Source: Chitinophagaceae bacterium
Lineage (GTDB): Bacteria > Bacteroidota > Bacteroidia > Chitinophagales > Chitinophagaceae
Direction of reading: 5' to 3'
Assembly (NCBI GenBank): GCA_016786845.1
Contig: JAEUVB010000016.1
Span: forward strand, 62,001-126,000
DNA length: 64,000 bases
Positions 44,689-54,285 of the stretch are shown piece after piece. Under the pieces are notes generated by a model. That model worked only from the letters and a program-made list of their open reading frames with translations. It was not told the DNA's origin and did not search any database. Every line of letters starts with the position of its first letter. Position 1 is the stretch's first letter. The position numbers and the translations under genes are program-made.

Positions 44689-45960
44689 TTAATTAATGAT
44701 CTCCATACCCAAATAAGGCACTAACACTTCCGGCACTTTAATGCCTTCCTCCGTCTGATTGTTTTCGAGCAGACAGGCCACTATACGCGGCAAGGCAAGC
44801 GAAGAACCATTGAGGGAATGCAGTAATTGAGTCTTGCCTGTGGCATCCTTATAACGAATTTTCATCCGATTGGTCTGAAAAGTTTCGAAATTAGAGACCG
44901 AGCTTACTTCGAGCCAGCGTTGTTGTGCCGCACTGAAGACTTCGAAGTCGTAAGTCAGCGCCGAAGCAAAACTCATATCGCCCCCGCACAAACGGAGAAT
45001 GCGATAAGGCAATCCGAGGGAGAGCAACAATTGCTCTACATGCAGCACCATTTCCTCGAGGGCCTCATACGATTTTTCGGGTAGGGTAAACTGTACAATC
45101 TCTACCTTATCGAACTGATGCAAACGATTCAATCCGCGTACATCTTTGCCATAAGATCCGGCTTCACGACGAAAGCAAGGGGTATAGGCCGTCATCTTTA
45201 CGGGCAGATCCGACTCCTTTACAATTTCATCGCGGTAAATATTCGTCACCGGTACTTCCGCCGTAGGGATGAGGTAAAAATCATCGACCGTGGCATGATA
45301 CATCTGTCCTTCTTTATCGGGTAGCTGTCCGGTGCCATAAGCAGAGGCGGCATTCACCATGTGCGGCGGCATGTATTCGGTATAGCCGGCGCGGGTATTG
45401 TAATCGAGAAAATAACTGATCAGGGCGCGTTGCAGTTTGGCGCCTTTATGGATATAGACCGGGAATCCGCTGCCGGTAATTTTCGTTCCGAGTTCAAAAT
45501 TGATGAGGTTATACTTTGTGGTCAGCTCCCAGTGAGGAACTGCACTTTCAGGTAACACAGGAATATCCAATCCGGTGCGCACCACTTCATTTTCTTCGGG
45601 TGTTTTTCCGGCGGGAACACTTTCGTGGGGCAGGTTGGGCAGTTTCACCAACTCATCATGCTGTTGCTGTTCGAGTGCAGCCAGTCTTTCACTCATACCC
45701 TTACCCGCTTCCTTATAGGCTGCCACTTCGGCCTTCATGGCTTCAGCAGCTTCTTTTTGTCCGCCGGCCATGAGCTTACCAATTTCCTTGGATGCCGCAT
45801 TGACTTTGGATGCCAATTCATCACTTTCCGTTTGCAAACGGCGTCTTTCTTCATCAATAGCGAGGATTTGGTCGACAATTCCGGGTTCCGAAAAATTCTT
45901 GATCCCTAATCTTTCCAATACAAAATCCCGGCGCGTTCTTAGGGTGTTCAGCTGCAGCAT
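44689..45960 (-). CDS. serS: Seryl-tRNA synthetase
   Basis: 423 residues. The N-terminal antiparallel coiled coil (TRRDFVLERLGIKNFSE ... SDELASKVNAASKEIGKLM) binds the tRNA long arm. The class II catalytic core shows motif 2 in TPCFRREAGSYGKDVRGLNR, and motif 3 in SLALPRIVACLLENNQTEEG, with TAEVPVTNIYRDEI in between. It charges tRNA-Ser. Length and start (MLQLNTLRTRRDF) are normal. Essential, no oddities. Confidence 0.97.
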   Translation of the reverse strand: MLQLNTLRTRRDFVLERLGIKNFSEPGIVDQILAIDEERRRLQTESDELASKVNAASKEIGKLMAGGQKEAAEAMKAEVAAYKEAGKGMSERLAALEQQQHDELVKLPNLPHESVPAGKTPEENEVVRTGLDIPVLPESAVPHWELTTKYNLINFELGTKITGSGFPVYIHKGAKLQRALISYFLDYNTRAGYTEYMPPHMVNAASAYGTGQLPDKEGQMYHATVDDFYLIPTAEVPVTNIYRDEIVKESDLPVKMTAYTPCFRREAGSYGKDVRGLNRLHQFDKVEIVQFTLPEKSYEALEEMVLHVEQLLLSLGLPYRILRLCGGDMSFASALTYDFEVFSAAQQRWLEVSSVSNFETFQTNRMKIRYKDATGKTQLLHSLNGSSLALPRIVACLLENNQTEEGIKVPEVLVPYLGMEIIN

Positions 45961-46083
45961 AATCTTATTTTAAGGCGTAAAAATAAACGAACCGAATGAT
46001 GTATCAGGAATTTTTTAAAAAGAAATCCCCGAGAACGTGCCTCCTTCATAGGTCAGGCTGTATTTTGCAGTCAAATCCAAGGT

Positions 46084-46782
46084 ATGAAAGTCAAAATTTG
46101 TATACTTAACAGTTTCATCTTCTTCTTGTGGTCCTTTGCAGCTTTTGCTCAGGAAATGACGGCGCCAACACCTAAAAAGAAAAAAGTGGTGTTGACTTCG
46201 GGTGTAGAATCGAGTGTGCTGCAATTTGCCCGTCTGAGCAATTTTGGTAATGGCATCAAAACTTTGCCGCGCTATACTTACTTTTTCAATACCGGCGTCG
46301 ATATCAATTTTAAAGTACACAAACAGATCAACCCGTTTACCGGCATCAGTATTAAAAATATCGGCATCATTGCGCAACCTAATGATAGTCTTAAATATAA
46401 ATACCGCGTCTATACCTTAGGGGCACCCCTGGGTTTGAAATTGTATTTTATGAAAAACAAACTGATGTTTAAAACGGGTGCCGATATCAGTCTGGCTTTC
46501 AATTATAAATGGAAGACCTATCTCAATGGACAAAAGACCTTGAAAGGAAATGAGTTCTTCAGTGATAAAACACCTTTGCTTTTCAGTTCTGTGTTTGCCG
46601 GATTTTCCTACAGCGGATTAACCCTTTCAGGAAATTATTACCTCAATAACTTTTTCGCGAATCCTACTTCACTCACCAACCTTCAGGCAAGACTGGTCTG
46701 TATTTCTTTAGGCATTACGATCGATGAAAACTGGGTGAAAAAGAAGAACAATACTCCGGCCCCCGCATCGAATTCACTTTAA
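46084..46782 (+). CDS. Outer-membrane beta-barrel family protein
   Basis: 232 residues: signal peptide ([19 protein letters not shown]), then alternating hydrophobic strands with aromatic residues ([74 protein letters not shown]) as in 8-stranded porin-like barrels. Function unknown. It ends 14 bases before the SDR gene and could share its transcript. Confidence 0.75.
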   Translation: MKVKICILNSFIFFLWSFAAFAQEMTAPTPKKKKVVLTSGVESSVLQFARLSNFGNGIKTLPRYTYFFNTGVDINFKVHKQINPFTGISIKNIGIIAQPNDSLKYKYRVYTLGAPLGLKLYFMKNKLMFKTGADISLAFNYKWKTYLNGQKTLKGNEFFSDKTPLLFSSVFAGFSYSGLTLSGNYYLNNFFANPTSLTNLQARLVCISLGITIDENWVKKKNNTPAPASNSL

Positions 46783-46796
46783 ATTCAACGACAAAT

Positions 46797-47582
46797 ATGG
46801 AATTATCTCTCAAAGGAAAAAATGCACTCATTTGCGGCAGTACGCAAGGCATAGGTTTTGCGATTGCGAAAGAGCTATCGATCTTAGGTGCCAATTGTAC
46901 TTTAATGGCACGCAATGAATGGGCTCTGCAACAAGCCATCACGGCGCTGCAACACAGCGATGGACAACATCATCAATATATCGTAGCCGACTTTTCGAAC
47001 AACGAATCGGTGCAATCGACCATACAGTCTTTTTGCAAAGAAAATATCATTCATATCCTCATCAACAATACGGGTGGACCTCCGGCCGGACCTATTGTAC
47101 AAGCGAAAGGAGAAGATTTCTTATCTGCCTATCACTTGCATCTCATCAACAACCACAATTTGGCCATGGCCGTTTTGCCGGCCATGAAAGAACAAGGATA
47201 TGGTCGTATCATCAATATCGTTTCTACTTCAGTGAAAGTTCCCTTACAGAATTTGGGGGTGAGCAATACCACGAGAGCAGCGGTTGCTGGTTGGGCCAAA
47301 ACCCTGGCGAATGAAGTCGCTAAATTTGGCATCACGGTGAATAATGTTTTACCGGGAGCCACGGCTACCGTTCGCTTGTCGAGCATTATCGAAAACAAAT
47401 CGAAGAAGACCCAACAAGATTTACAGGCTGTGGAAGCAGAGATGCTGCATGAAATACCGATGGGGCGTTTCGGGCAACCGGAAGAAATTGCGGCCATGGC
47501 AGCATTCCTCTCGACCCCGGCAGCGGCGTACATTACCGGACAAAGTATTTGTGTGGATGGCGGGCGAACGGGGTCTATTTAG
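46797..47582 (+). CDS. SDR family oxidoreductase without the usual Tyr-x-x-x-Lys
   Basis: 261 residues. NAD(P) motif [19 protein letters not shown] loop, [12 protein letters not shown] with the active-site Ser, and [17 protein letters not shown]. Where most SDRs have YxxxK this protein has [20 protein letters not shown], so the catalytic Tyr and Lys are replaced; a known branch of beta-ketoacyl-reductase-like SDRs has this feature. The C-terminus [16 protein letters not shown] is complete, and its TAG stop coincides with the first bases of a TIR element. Confidence 0.88.
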   Translation: MELSLKGKNALICGSTQGIGFAIAKELSILGANCTLMARNEWALQQAITALQHSDGQHHQYIVADFSNNESVQSTIQSFCKENIIHILINNTGGPPAGPIVQAKGEDFLSAYHLHLINNHNLAMAVLPAMKEQGYGRIINIVSTSVKVPLQNLGVSNTTRAAVAGWAKTLANEVAKFGITVNNVLPGATATVRLSSIIENKSKKTQQDLQAVEAEMLHEIPMGRFGQPEEIAAMAAFLSTPAAAYITGQSICVDGGRTGSI

Positions 47583-47817
47583 GGCCTGCTGTTTAACGTG
47601 TTAGTCTTTTTTTATAGAACTTAAGGACAATTTGAGCACCTTTCGATGCACAATATTTATCATACACATGCATTAAGGTTTGCATCTAATCTTGACCATT
47701 TGCACTAGTTGCATGCATCTCCAACTTCTGCGTCAGCGTCAAAGGGCTGTACAATAGTACTATCCCTTTAACGCTTCCTTGAATTTGGAGCGCCTGCAAC
47801 TTAACCAGCAGGCCCTA
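47580..47817 (-). mobile_element. MITE-like element, copy 2 (238 bp)
   Basis: Ends TAGGGCCTGCTGTTTAA and TTAACCAGCAGGCCCTA pair over 16 of 17 positions. The interior matches the element at 44322-44561 in reverse complement (GCGCCTGCAAC...AATTTGGAG, GACGCTGACGCAGAAG-like). The left end overlaps the stop codon of the SDR gene, and the right end is four bases from the stop of the LytTR regulator. No coding sequence. Confidence 0.85.
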
Positions 47818-47821
47818 TTAA

Positions 47822-48571
47822 TTATACCCTGCTCTCCAATATATGCATCACCATTTCTTTTTTGCGTTGTGAAACAGGAACAGAATGGCCGCCATCAAGG
47901 ATGAGTGCGCCGCCATCATTTTTTTCATACATGCGTATATGATCCGGATTGGCGAGATAACTGTGGTGGGTGCGAATAAATCCCAAAGGTTCTAAAAGTG
48001 CTTCATATTCCTTCAGATTTTTTGAAACCAGAATCGGAGCATTATTGGTGAAATAAAATTTGGTATAAGTACCTTCTGCTTCGCAATACAAAATATCGGA
48101 CACCTTAATGAAGTAAGTCGATTCGCTGTCTTTGAGTACGATCTTGCGGTCATGGTCATTTTTATACGCCAGTTGTTGCATCATGATCTGTAATTGCTGA
48201 CTCAGGTCTTTGTTACGTATGGTACGATCGGCCTTTTCGATACTGTTTCTTAATTCAAAAGGATCTACCGGTTTGAGCAGGTAATGCATGGCACTAAACT
48301 TAAAGGCTTCGATGGCATACTGATTATGAGCGGTTGTAAAAATGAGTTCAAAATCGGGATTAGGAATTTGTCGCATCAGATCAAACCCGGTACCATCATC
48401 CATTTCAATATCGAGAAAAACGAGATCCGGTTTAAAACTGAAAATCAAACTCAATCCAGTTTGCACACCATCGGCTTCGGCCAGTTCAAGACTTGGATTT
48501 TGCAGATCAAGAATCATTTGCTTGAGCAATTGCCGGATAGGAGCTTCATTATCGATCAACAGTATTTTCAT
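47822..48571 (-). CDS. LytTR-family response regulator
   Basis: 249 residues. Receiver domain: LIDNEAPIRQLL, phospho-Asp in PDLVFLDIEMDDGTGFDL, and AMHYLLKPVDPFELRNSI. LytTR DNA-binding domain from about 140: IVLKDSESTYFIKVSDILYC, FIRTHHSYLANPDHIRMY, HSVPVSQRKKEMV. It binds DNA after phosphorylation by its partner kinase, whose gene lies 45 bases upstream on the same strand. Targets unknown. Confidence 0.94.
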   Translation of the reverse strand: MKILLIDNEAPIRQLLKQMILDLQNPSLELAEADGVQTGLSLIFSFKPDLVFLDIEMDDGTGFDLMRQIPNPDFELIFTTAHNQYAIEAFKFSAMHYLLKPVDPFELRNSIEKADRTIRNKDLSQQLQIMMQQLAYKNDHDRKIVLKDSESTYFIKVSDILYCEAEGTYTKFYFTNNAPILVSKNLKEYEALLEPLGFIRTHHSYLANPDHIRMYEKNDGGALILDGGHSVPVSQRKKEMVMHILESRV

Positions 48572-48616
48572 ATGTCCAATTTAGTGATCTTGTTCAAATA
48601 AAATGCCAAAAATGGA

Positions 48617-50491
48617 TTAAGTATTCTTTGGGGTGATTTGATTTTCCTTATACATTAAAGGTAAGTTGATTTTTACGATGACGCCGTTTCCCGATGTGAT
48701 GTTATCGATACTAAAACTGGCCTTGGTTTTAAGTTTGATGTTCAACAAATAAAACCGGTCTTTGATAATTTGACTGGCCCGGGAAATATGCTCCGGATGA
48801 TCGTTGCTTGCATTCGTTTGTAATCCCTTACCATTATCCTGTATACTGATATTGATGCTTTGCGCATCTTGTTCAAAATAAATTTCAATATGTCCTTCAT
48901 GGTCTATGCCGGAGAAGCCGTGTTCGATGGAATTTTCGACGAAGGGTTGCAGGATCATGGATGGAATGAGTATATCATCAATTTCCAGATCGGGATGCGC
49001 GTTGATACGGTAAGTAAACTTTTGAGGATATCGGATACTTTGAATTTCGATATACTCATTTAAGAAATCCATTTCTTGTTCGATGCTCACATAATCTTTA
49101 TAGGTGCTTTCGAGCGTTTCGCGCATGATGTGAGAAAATTTAGACAGATTGGAAGCGAGGGCCTTTCCGTCATTTTCACGCATGGCAAAACTTTGTAAAG
49201 AAGCTAAGGCATTGAAAAAGAAATGCGGATTCATGCGGGCGCGGTTGAGTCGTTGTTCCGTTTCAAGTATTCGTTGTTTATGCTTCAGATTTTGTTGCCG
49301 TAAAAAGAAAATCAAAACAGAAACTCCCAACAGCGCGGCAATGATGAGCAATAAATAGATTTGCTTTTGCTGTGCTAATTCCCGTATCGTTTTTTCATTC
49401 TTAGCCTGATTGTATTTTTTTTCCAATTCGGCTACTACGGCAGCTTGATCGGCATTGCCGATACTATCCTTAATTTCCTGATATTGCTCTACTGCATGTA
49501 ATGCCTCTTTATAGTTTCCTTGTTCACTTTCAATATTATAAATCAAGGCGTAACAGTTGGCTATTTGTTCAGGGATTTGAGATTGTTTATAAAATTTCAA
49601 TGAAGAGTCGGCATATCTTCTGGCCAGGCCATATTGCTTCATATTTCGGTAAAGGTTTCCTTTGTCGCCGTATAAGACCGCCATCATGGATGGTGCGGTA
49701 CTCGCACTGCATTCGGCCAAAGCACTATCGATATAATGTATGGCGAGATCAACCTTACCCCGATTGTATGCCACCCCATTCATCCGAAAATAGGCTCTGA
49801 TGCGCAGGGCCGGATCGTCGCATTGTTTGGAAATATTCAATGCTTTGGTGGCATACATTTCAGTTGTATCTAGATAGGTTTCATCCTTGAAATCCTGAAA
49901 GTAATAATAATATTTCCCGGCGACCCTTTCGTAAAGTGCTGCTTTTTGTGCCTGATCCTGCAGGCGATCAATGTAGGGAATACTTTTTCTGCAATAGCTG
50001 ATCCCTTGTTTAACCTGACCCGTTTTATTGAAAATCTGTGAGATCACCAAATAGGCTTCCGGAAGTTCCTGGGTATTATTTTCTGCTTCCAATGCGGTCA
50101 ATACCTTCATGGTATATTTTAATTCCAGATCAAATTCACTCCTCAATCGGTGGTAATTGGCATAGAGTTTATAAAAATTGATGAACGCCTTTTCATTACA
50201 GCCTTCTGATTTAAGCAACTCCTGCGCTTTAAGCAGGCACCAGTGCATGGAATCCGCCTGATTAGCATCTAAAAAAATGGCAGCCCATTCTTCATAAGCC
50301 AGCTCTTTACAAGCCGGATCGTCGGAGGCCAACATCTCCTTTACATAGCTTAGGCCTTGCTTACCGTTTTGAATATCCGAACAATTACAACTCTTTTTGG
50401 CCTTTGCCGGAAAGGACATCAGCATCAGAGTACAACAGATCATCCTTAAGCAGATATGCTGTACCGACTTCGAATTAAAAAATGAACTCAT
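48617..50491 (-). CDS. TPR-containing LytS-type sensor histidine kinase
   Basis: 624 residues. A signal-like hydrophobic start (MICCTLMLMSFPAKAK), several TPR-like units in the sensory part (about 60-350; for example ALHAVEQYQEIKDSIG), a membrane helix (IYLLLIIAALLGVSVLIFFL), and the His_kinase domain with the phospho-accepting His in RARMNPHFFFNALASLQSFA. The ATPase domain shows ILQPFVENSIEHGF and ISIQDNGKGLQ. It forms a two-component pair with the LytTR regulator. The stimulus is not known. Confidence 0.92.
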   Translation of the reverse strand: MSSFFNSKSVQHICLRMICCTLMLMSFPAKAKKSCNCSDIQNGKQGLSYVKEMLASDDPACKELAYEEWAAIFLDANQADSMHWCLLKAQELLKSEGCNEKAFINFYKLYANYHRLRSEFDLELKYTMKVLTALEAENNTQELPEAYLVISQIFNKTGQVKQGISYCRKSIPYIDRLQDQAQKAALYERVAGKYYYYFQDFKDETYLDTTEMYATKALNISKQCDDPALRIRAYFRMNGVAYNRGKVDLAIHYIDSALAECSASTAPSMMAVLYGDKGNLYRNMKQYGLARRYADSSLKFYKQSQIPEQIANCYALIYNIESEQGNYKEALHAVEQYQEIKDSIGNADQAAVVAELEKKYNQAKNEKTIRELAQQKQIYLLLIIAALLGVSVLIFFLRQQNLKHKQRILETEQRLNRARMNPHFFFNALASLQSFAMRENDGKALASNLSKFSHIMRETLESTYKDYVSIEQEMDFLNEYIEIQSIRYPQKFTYRINAHPDLEIDDILIPSMILQPFVENSIEHGFSGIDHEGHIEIYFEQDAQSINISIQDNGKGLQTNASNDHPEHISRASQIIKDRFYLLNIKLKTKASFSIDNITSGNGVIVKINLPLMYKENQITPKNT

Positions 50492-50746
50492 GGTGTGAAA
50501 ATAATAGCAGATCGTGATAAGGCCTTCACTAAATACCTGATGGATAAACCTTCATCGCGTAAAGTAAAGCAAGCCTCAAGGGCAAAGTACATATTTTATT
50601 GGTTCCTGCCACCTGTTTAAAATAACTGATGGCTTTGAATGAATAACTGTAGCTCATTCATGAATACCTGCCGGTCCCAACCAACCACGCAAAAAAAATC
50701 CGGGAAAACCATGGCTTTCCCGGATTGTAATACAAGAATTGCAAAT
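50492..50746. other. Gap between sensor kinase and secreted protein
   Basis: About 255 bases holding the minus-strand terminator at 50691-50726 and presumably the kinase promoter. Nothing else is recognised. Confidence 0.5.
50691..50726 (-). terminator. Intrinsic terminator of the large secreted-protein gene
   Basis: On the minus strand the perfect 11-bp stem AATCCGGGAAA / TTTCCCGGATT is followed by a run of T (50691-50696 on the plus strand is A). It lies 20 bases downstream of the stop at 50747. Confidence 0.88.
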
Positions 50747-53671
50747 TTACTGTTTGATGAATTTCTCAGCAAACATCATCCGGCCTTGTGCATCCACTCC
50801 GCGAAGCAAATAGACACCCGGTGTTAATGAACCGACTTGAAGTTTCATCGTTGTTCCATTTGGCGTGTACGGGTAGCTATGCAAAACTCTGCCATCGATG
50901 CCCACCACCTGAACTTGTTGCAAAGATTTCATTGGCTTTTCAACATTCAGGTGAAGTATATTTTGAACAGGGTTCGGAGACAAGGTGATGGATTCATTTC
51001 CATAAATATTGTCCATCAAGCCATTCGGACCGGCCAGCGTGAGGGTATCATCTATGCTACCATCCTGCAAACTATCCACGAGAATGATGACTTGAAATAA
51101 TGGGTCTTCAGGTTGAAGAACGATGATATGATCGGTATTAGCGGGGATGTTCAGACCGTTATTATTCCAAGTGAAAGTAGAAGTATCACCGAGGTAACGA
51201 ACAAACAAATGGTAATCACTTGGATAAGTATTATCATTGCTGAGTTTGACATGATATTGATCCAAAACAGTGAGGGTGACGGAATCTTGTTGTTTCAACA
51301 GGAAGCTATCAATAGAAATGGTAGACTCTTCTGTGTTATCTTGAAAAATAGAGGCGAAAGTGATTCGCTTGTCCACATTATCCGGATTTTCAATTTTCAT
51401 GGTTTGGCCATCATTGTAAACAATATCACTTTGTGCAGCGAGGATATTTTTGCGGGCAAAGAACATTTCTCCTTTCGGATAAGAATAGCCCCAGTGCAAT
51501 AGGGTGTCGCAAGATTGCAAAGTTGATTTCAACGCTACCGGGGCTGAGGATTCCAAGTAATCGGCTACCGTATCCTCATCCATATTATAAACGGGATAGA
51601 GGTTGGAGAAGGTATTGGTGAAACCCGAGGTATTAAATGTAACCGACTCTGCTGCATTTTGCTGATTGACGATATCGTACCAGCAAAGACCTGTAAGCTG
51701 CATATCGCATCCTGAGCCATTGGATTTGTTTTGTTGAGATACACATGGCTTCATCACGTTAAAGGCATCTATATTTTGATCGGCTAGATTCACAGTTGGG
51801 CACATAGCTAGGAAGCTCGCGTAACAAGGCGTAGTTGACCCGGCTGCGTAGCCATTAGTCGTCAGGTTATTGTAATCCACTACGAGGCGAAGATAGGAGC
51901 CGGGAATATTCGGATCCAAGCAGTAAATGGTATCAATACGGGTGGTTAATGAAGGGTAGCGCGAGAGTTTGTAAGGCGCCACTTCATGTGCATATTTGTA
52001 CCCCAAATTGATATCCATGGCTGAAAAATACAACCCGTGATAGGGTTCGCTCAGGACAATATTATCGTAAAAATGGTAAGCCATTTTATCGATGAGTGTT
52101 GCCAGGGAGTCGTACCGGGCCTGAAGGGAAACACCACTGTTTTTCAGGAACCAGTCCCATTGTATCCTATCAGATTCGGTATGTTGTCCAAACTGGTAGA
52201 GGTGCAATGCCGTTATGGCTTCCCTCATCGCCAAGGAATCAGCGGTTGTACTCAGGTTGCTGTAATACTGTAGTTCGGGGTATGAAGGCACATTGGGAAA
52301 ACGATTGGTCACCGATACATCGGAATAAAAATGTTGCAAGGCAAAATAACTCATTCCATAGCAATTGCCTTTAAATTGTTTCCTTCCTTCCTTGAGCCAA
52401 CGATAAAGATGTTCCATTTTAGGTTCTTTTTTTCCACTAGACATTGTCATATAGGCCGCTTGTTCCCCAACTGACAGGACATAGGCCGGCCAAGACGGAT
52501 GTACCCTCAGATTAACACTGTAATGGTAATCTCCATCTGCAATGAGTGGTTTCAGAATTGAATTGTCAAGGTACTCTTGGTAGAAATTGGTATTATCCTG
52601 AAAATGCGGATCCATGGAGATATAGTCATAATCATAATTGGCATTGTATTCAAAGAATGCCGAATAATTGCCAAAAGGAAACACATGATCGGGAATTTCA
52701 AAATCAGGAATTTTAAATTCTTTGGTAGTTGCAAAATAAGCAATCACCTTACCGCCTGCCCTTTTGTAATATCCTACTATATCATGGTTATTATTAATAC
52801 CCAAAACTGCAGAACCTTGAGGAGTTTGAAAAGGAAAATTGGCCTGGTAAGTCATTATGCCTAGGGTACCGATATAGCCTACCGTGCCCTGCCAGGTATT
52901 GGTATTGTCTTTATATTCAATTGCCAGATAATCGTCATTACTGATATCATTGAACTTGGTCCCCGGCACCCCAATAGAAGAATTGACATGGGAAGGAAAA
53001 CTGAAATTAGAGGCTACCGGAGGATCATAATATACAGGCCTGTATTCCGATCCGTCGAGGAAGTAGCCCGTCACCCGATGATTGTCGTTGATACCCAATC
53101 CATAAGTATTGTATAAAGTTGAACTTATGGTGACGATGACCGACTGTTGTGACCAGGGAGCCTGTTGTTCTTCAATATTGATCCAGCGGTAATTACCTGT
53201 ACTCTGAAACGTGCCGGTACAAAAACCATCATTGGAGATTTTGCGCGGGTCTTTAAAATTGTTACTGACCGTTCCATAGCTCGATTGGTAGAAATTACCC
53301 AGGGTAATACCGGTAGCGGAGGTCGAGTAGGTTCCGATCAGCGGTAAGGCGGTGTTAAGGGTAGTATAAGCTTTCCCTACAATCTGACCTTGATTATTAA
53401 CCCCTGTAAATTCCGTGTTGGTATAACTGGGATGGTCGTAGGTGAGAAATTCGCCATTCTTCTGATAAAGAAAGGCTGTTCGCCCACCGGATTGATTTTT
53501 AAAATAACCTACCATAACACCTGCGTCATTGATATCGCAGAGATAGGTTTCATCGGCAATAAAAGTAGCATCGCGGTAAACGACTGAATCCCAATATTGA
53601 AATTCAATAACCTGAGCTTTTACACCCATACAGACCGCGCTGAGCAGAAAGAGGAATAAATACTTTTTCAT
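50747..53671 (-). CDS. Very large secreted protein with HAF-like repeats and T9SS type A tail
   Basis: Start at 53671 (MKKYLFLFLLSAVCMGVKAQ); the frame begins six residues earlier. 974 residues. The first third has repeats like those in HAF-type extracellular repeat proteins (CDINDAGVMVGYF, GVNNQGQIVGKAY, GINDNHRVTGYF, GINNNHDIVGYY). The last ~80 residues form a Por tail (ITLSPNPVQNILHLNVEK ... SLTPGVYLLRGVDAQ ... EKFIKQ). Exported to the surface by T9SS; ligand unknown. The middle 400 residues are not recognised. A strong terminator follows. Confidence 0.9.
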   Translation of the reverse strand: MKKYLFLFLLSAVCMGVKAQVIEFQYWDSVVYRDATFIADETYLCDINDAGVMVGYFKNQSGGRTAFLYQKNGEFLTYDHPSYTNTEFTGVNNQGQIVGKAYTTLNTALPLIGTYSTSATGITLGNFYQSSYGTVSNNFKDPRKISNDGFCTGTFQSTGNYRWINIEEQQAPWSQQSVIVTISSTLYNTYGLGINDNHRVTGYFLDGSEYRPVYYDPPVASNFSFPSHVNSSIGVPGTKFNDISNDDYLAIEYKDNTNTWQGTVGYIGTLGIMTYQANFPFQTPQGSAVLGINNNHDIVGYYKRAGGKVIAYFATTKEFKIPDFEIPDHVFPFGNYSAFFEYNANYDYDYISMDPHFQDNTNFYQEYLDNSILKPLIADGDYHYSVNLRVHPSWPAYVLSVGEQAAYMTMSSGKKEPKMEHLYRWLKEGRKQFKGNCYGMSYFALQHFYSDVSVTNRFPNVPSYPELQYYSNLSTTADSLAMREAITALHLYQFGQHTESDRIQWDWFLKNSGVSLQARYDSLATLIDKMAYHFYDNIVLSEPYHGLYFSAMDINLGYKYAHEVAPYKLSRYPSLTTRIDTIYCLDPNIPGSYLRLVVDYNNLTTNGYAAGSTTPCYASFLAMCPTVNLADQNIDAFNVMKPCVSQQNKSNGSGCDMQLTGLCWYDIVNQQNAAESVTFNTSGFTNTFSNLYPVYNMDEDTVADYLESSAPVALKSTLQSCDTLLHWGYSYPKGEMFFARKNILAAQSDIVYNDGQTMKIENPDNVDKRITFASIFQDNTEESTISIDSFLLKQQDSVTLTVLDQYHVKLSNDNTYPSDYHLFVRYLGDTSTFTWNNNGLNIPANTDHIIVLQPEDPLFQVIILVDSLQDGSIDDTLTLAGPNGLMDNIYGNESITLSPNPVQNILHLNVEKPMKSLQQVQVVGIDGRVLHSYPYTPNGTTMKLQVGSLTPGVYLLRGVDAQGRMMFAEKFIKQ

Positions 53672-53791
53672 GGTAAAGATTTTAGACAAAAGTAATTAAT
53701 TTCTTTTCGGAATTTCCCTCACGAGAACTCGGGATGTGTTGATTGATTAAACAGAGAAGGACCATATTCAACATAAAACCTGTGAAATTTG

Positions 53792-53799
53792 TATATTTG
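53792..53799 (+). promoter_or_regulatory. -7 promoter element (TATATTTG)
   Basis: Fits TAnnTTTG, about 34 bases before the lipoprotein ATG at 53834. No clear -33 element. Confidence 0.45.
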
Positions 53800-53833
53800 A
53801 GAAACAAATTTTGATTCAATAAAAACATTCACT

Positions 53834-54217
53834 ATGAAAAAGATCATTTTAGTTTTCCTGAGTACAGCATTACTGTTTTCTTGTTCTGAAGAAAAAAAGG
53901 CCGAAGAAACCCCATCTGAAAATGGAATCAATATTTCCGTGAACGATGATAGTACACATGCCGATGTCAATATCAATGCCAATGGAATCCATGTCAAAAC
54001 AGATGACGGACAAGAAGCCGATGTGAACATCAATGCCAATGGCATCAAGGTCAAAACAGAAAATGGCGAAGAAGCTACGATTAAAGTTGATGGTCAGAAT
54101 ATGGACATTCATACCAAGGATGGCGATGCCAATGTGAAAGTAGACGAGAAAGGAAATATGAAAATCAAGGCCCCGGATGGCAAAGAGATCGAAGTGAATG
54201 TGAAGGACGGGAAATAG
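53834..54217 (+). CDS. Small repeat-containing lipoprotein
   Basis: 127 residues. Lipoprotein signal MKKIILVFLSTALLFSCSEE (Cys at residue 17) and then a repetitive, charged body: ADVNINANGIHVKTDDGQEA followed by ADVNINANGIKVKTENGEEA, then related units with DGDANVKVDEKGNMKIKAPD. The 19-20-residue unit recurs about four times with drift and could form a beta-solenoid. Function unknown. The product is highly acidic and soluble apart from the lipid anchor. Confidence 0.78.
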   Translation: MKKIILVFLSTALLFSCSEEKKAEETPSENGINISVNDDSTHADVNINANGIHVKTDDGQEADVNINANGIKVKTENGEEATIKVDGQNMDIHTKDGDANVKVDEKGNMKIKAPDGKEIEVNVKDGK

Positions 54218-54259
54218 TGATTTCCTAAAAATCGACCCAATGAATGGGCATGAATTTCC

Positions 54260-54267
54260 TATTTTTG
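54260..54267 (+). promoter_or_regulatory. -7 promoter element (TATTTTTG)
   Basis: Fits TAnnTTTG, 18 bases before the aldehyde dehydrogenase ATG at 54286. Confidence 0.5.
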
Positions 54268-54285
54268 TGGACTTAGTCTAAGCCC

